Assembly: GCA_023266955.1 (NCBI GenBank)
Contig: JAHFOH010000090.1
Coordinates: 1-6,007, forward strand
Length of the DNA stretch: 6,007 nucleotides
Direction: 5' to 3'
Origin: Nitrososphaerota archaeon
Lineage (GTDB): Archaea > Thermoproteota > Nitrososphaeria > Nitrososphaerales > JAHFOH01
The notes under the pieces: generated by a model
Told to the model about the DNA's origin: nothing
Database searches by the model: none
Seen by the model: only the letters and a program-made list of their open reading frames with translations
Program-made: the position numbers and the translations under genes
Shown here: positions 4,514 to 6,007 of the stretch, piece by piece
Numbering within the stretch: the first letter of the stretch is position 1
How the letters are laid out: the number at the start of each line of letters is the position of its first letter

Positions 4514-5107
4514 GTGAATCTTGAAGCGGGCGACGAGCAAATGATGAATGCAGTTCTACCACCTAAGAAATACGAAGAGTATGCTTTCGTACTCGATTTC
4601 ATTCCTAGGGGAAAGTCAGCGGTCATCAAAGGACGAGAAGGGCCTATTGTGCAGGCTATCGGTGAAGAACGGCTTACCCTTCTGGAACTGTTAGCAATGA
4701 ATGATGTAATCTTTGAACTGGCGGAGAGAGTATGCATCGGAAAGGAGGGAAGAACCAAAGTGGTCAGTGTTTTAGGGAAACTGAATTATGAAGAGCTCAC
4801 AAACCAGGCAAGAAATGAGGTTCTTGAAGTGGTTGAGGGGATCATAAAAAATAATGAGAAAAGGTATGTGTCCTACTTCAACGAGCTGCAGCCGATTACG
4901 CCGAGGCTCCATGCATTAGAACTGATTCCTGGCATAGGAAAGACGTTTATGAGGACCATCATCGATGCCAGAGAAAAGAAACCCTTCGAAACCTTCGACG
5001 ATCTTCAACAGAGAGTAGGTCTCAGAGATCCAGCTAAGCTGATCGCCAAAAGAGTGGTCGAGGAACTTTCAGGAGGATCACGAGTAAGCCTCTTCGTAAA
5101 GAAATGA
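4514..5107 (+). CDS. DUF655 family protein with a helix-hairpin-helix
   Basis: The 197-residue product belongs to the archaeal DUF655 family (PF04919), predicted nucleic-acid-binding proteins without a proven function. YEEYAFVLDFIPRG (20-33) opens the N-terminal part, which is probably OB-like; ERVCIGKEGR lies at 71-80, and YEELTNQARNEV at 92-103. The segment LELIPGIGKTFMRTII (135-150) is a helix-hairpin-helix that contacts DNA or RNA backbone without base specificity. The constant placement beside rpoF and ksgA suggests a job in ribosome or transcription biology (inference). Start: GTG 4514 directly follows an in-frame TAA, so it is the longest option; ATG 4541 or 4544 would shorten the protein by 9-10 residues and lie just before the conserved part. 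Neither has a strong Shine-Dalgarno sequence. The stop overlaps the ksgA start by four bases (ATGA). Confidence 0.92.
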   Translation: MNLEAGDEQMMNAVLPPKKYEEYAFVLDFIPRGKSAVIKGREGPIVQAIGEERLTLLELLAMNDVIFELAERVCIGKEGRTKVVSVLGKLNYEELTNQARNEVLEVVEGIIKNNEKRYVSYFNELQPITPRLHALELIPGIGKTFMRTIIDAREKKPFETFDDLQQRVGLRDPAKLIAKRVVEELSGGSRVSLFVKK

Positions 5108-5892
5108 AGCGAAGACTCGGACAGCATCTGCTCGTTGACCCTAAGACCAAAAACACAATTTTAGATTCGGTTCAGTGTCAAGGCGATGAAGTTGTCTTTG
5201 AGATCGGCGCCGGAACCGGTGAACTGACAGAAAATCTCTGCAAACTCGCCAAAAAAGTGATCGCCACTGAGATTGATCCCCAATTCTATCGGCTGGCGAG
5301 CCAAAGACTATCCCACATCAACAATCTGCAGCTAATGAACATTGACGGCTTCAAATTTGACGGGCATTTTGATCTTCTCGTTTCCAACCTACCCTACTCT
5401 GAATCATCCCATTTCATAGAGTGGCTTGCCTCCAAAACCTTTCGTAGAGCAGTAGTCACGGTACAAAGAGAATTCGCCCAGAAACTAATTGCCGAAGCTG
5501 GGGCTAAAAATTACCGAGCAATATCTGCACTTGCACAAGCGGTCTTCCAGCTAAAGGCGGTGACGAACTTCGGTAGATCAGCCTTCAGGCCTCGACCCCA
5601 AGTTAACTCTACTCTAATGATAATAGAGCGTAGACTGAGAACTCACATATCTAGGGAGATTCAAACGGCCTTAAAGAAACTATTCGGATTCAGAGGCAGA
5701 ATGTTGTCTTCAGCTCTCAGAGCTCTATCAAAACAGGAGGGGGAGCACGGTCCGGCAGCCTGTCTGCTTGAAGAGCTTTCAAGGGATCTGTTGTCCAAAA
5801 GGATCGAGCACCTAGAACCTTCAGAGGCTCTTATTGTCGCAAGTGCTCTGGGGAAGAGTAATGAGCGAGGACAGTCAGTACTCGGTGTATGA
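5104..5892 (+). CDS. ksgA: rRNA small-subunit adenine N6-dimethyltransferase (KsgA/RsmA/Dim1)
   Basis: This cytoplasmic S-adenosylmethionine enzyme dimethylates the two adjacent adenines in the 3'-terminal helix of 16S rRNA (A1518 and A1519 in E. coli numbering) and checks late 30S assembly. Motifs are in order over 262 residues: RLGQHLLVD (4-12), FEIGAGTGELTENL (32-45, SAM loop), TEID (55-58, acidic residue for the ribose), NLPY (95-98, catalytic motif IV), VQREFAQKL (120-128) and FRPRPQVNS (161-169, substrate site). A small helical C-terminal domain follows. Length is normal. The start ATG 5104 shares ATGA with the upstream stop, so translation is coupled to the DUF655 gene. The last 32 bases overlap the next reading frame. 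Confidence 0.95.
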   Translation: MKRRLGQHLLVDPKTKNTILDSVQCQGDEVVFEIGAGTGELTENLCKLAKKVIATEIDPQFYRLASQRLSHINNLQLMNIDGFKFDGHFDLLVSNLPYSESSHFIEWLASKTFRRAVVTVQREFAQKLIAEAGAKNYRAISALAQAVFQLKAVTNFGRSAFRPRPQVNSTLMIIERRLRTHISREIQTALKKLFGFRGRMLSSALRALSKQEGEHGPAACLLEELSRDLLSKRIEHLEPSEALIVASALGKSNERGQSVLGV

Positions 5893-6007
5893 AGCCGCCG
5901 AAGACACATTTCTCCTAGCCAAGCAGGTTCGAACCCAGACGGCAAACTCGGCACTTGAAATGGGCGTGGGGTCGGGTTTGATCACAGTGGCACTGGCGAG
6001 GATTGCA
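5861..6007 (+). CDS. HemK/PrmC-type protein N5-glutamine methyltransferase (5' part, cut by the window edge)
   Basis: The first 49 residues of a class I SAM methyltransferase of the archaeal HemK/Mtq2 type are present; the gene runs off the right edge. VYEAAEDTFLL (9-19) matches the family's Y-P-EDT-LL opening, with Ala where Pro is usual, and LEMGVGSGLITVALA (33-47) is the SAM-binding glycine loop. The catalytic NPPY motif would lie beyond the edge. Relatives methylate the GGQ glutamine of peptide release factor aRF1, often with a Trm112 partner. The start ATG 5861 has GGGGA at 5850-5854, 6 bases upstream, and overlaps ksgA by 32 bases in another frame. The AEDT motif sits 11 residues in, as expected. 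Confidence 0.9.
   Translation, partial: MSEDSQYSVYEAAEDTFLLAKQVRTQTANSALEMGVGSGLITVALARIA

Noticed and set aside
5071..5076. AGGAGG as the Shine-Dalgarno sequence of ksgA
   Set aside because: It lies 27 bases before the ATG at 5104, too far; coupling through the ATGA overlap is a better explanation.

Overview
The window is archaeal. Its right third carries ribosomal protein eL21, RNA polymerase subunit Rpo4 (RpoF), a DUF655 protein, the rRNA dimethyltransferase KsgA/Dim1 and a HemK-type methyltransferase in the order known from many archaea. Several genes are preceded by A/T-rich TATA-like boxes at archaeal spacing, and three starts are TTG or GTG. Moderate G+C and the small-protein families suggest a TACK-type lineage (Bathyarchaeia or Thaumarchaeota relatives), but the window alone cannot fix the taxon. 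All genes lie on the + strand.

Layout. Positions 1-548 hold the 3' part of a sugar-phosphate nucleotidyltransferase gene. After a 173-base gap comes a tight three-gene unit (722-1612): two small three-helix membrane proteins and a soluble protein of about 100 residues, none of assigned function. A 115-base gap with two palindromes and a TATA box leads into an orphan ParB-like DNA-binding protein (1728-2492). Next is a YdjM-type membrane-bound metal-dependent hydrolase (2577-3239). A 476-base non-coding stretch (3240-3715) contains two repeated hairpins, a TATA-like box, a strong 8-bp stem-loop, an 8-bp dyad and the rpl21e promoter. The conserved information-processing cluster fills 3716-6007 and runs off the right edge; a 176-base gap with two stem-loops interrupts it between rpoF and the DUF655 gene.

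How the genes work together. eL21, Rpo4, KsgA and the HemK-type enzyme serve ribosome assembly, transcription and translation termination. They are coupled by start/stop overlaps of 8, 4 and 32 bases. The left side is accessory-like: cell-surface sugar metabolism, a candidate small-membrane-protein module, and a DNA-binding protein that may regulate itself. No mobile element, CRISPR array, tRNA or rRNA gene was found.

Most worth following up: the three-gene small-membrane-protein module, the orphan ParB-like protein with a ribbon-helix-helix-like tail and palindromes before its promoter, and the structured non-coding gaps around rpl21e and between rpoF and the DUF655 gene.
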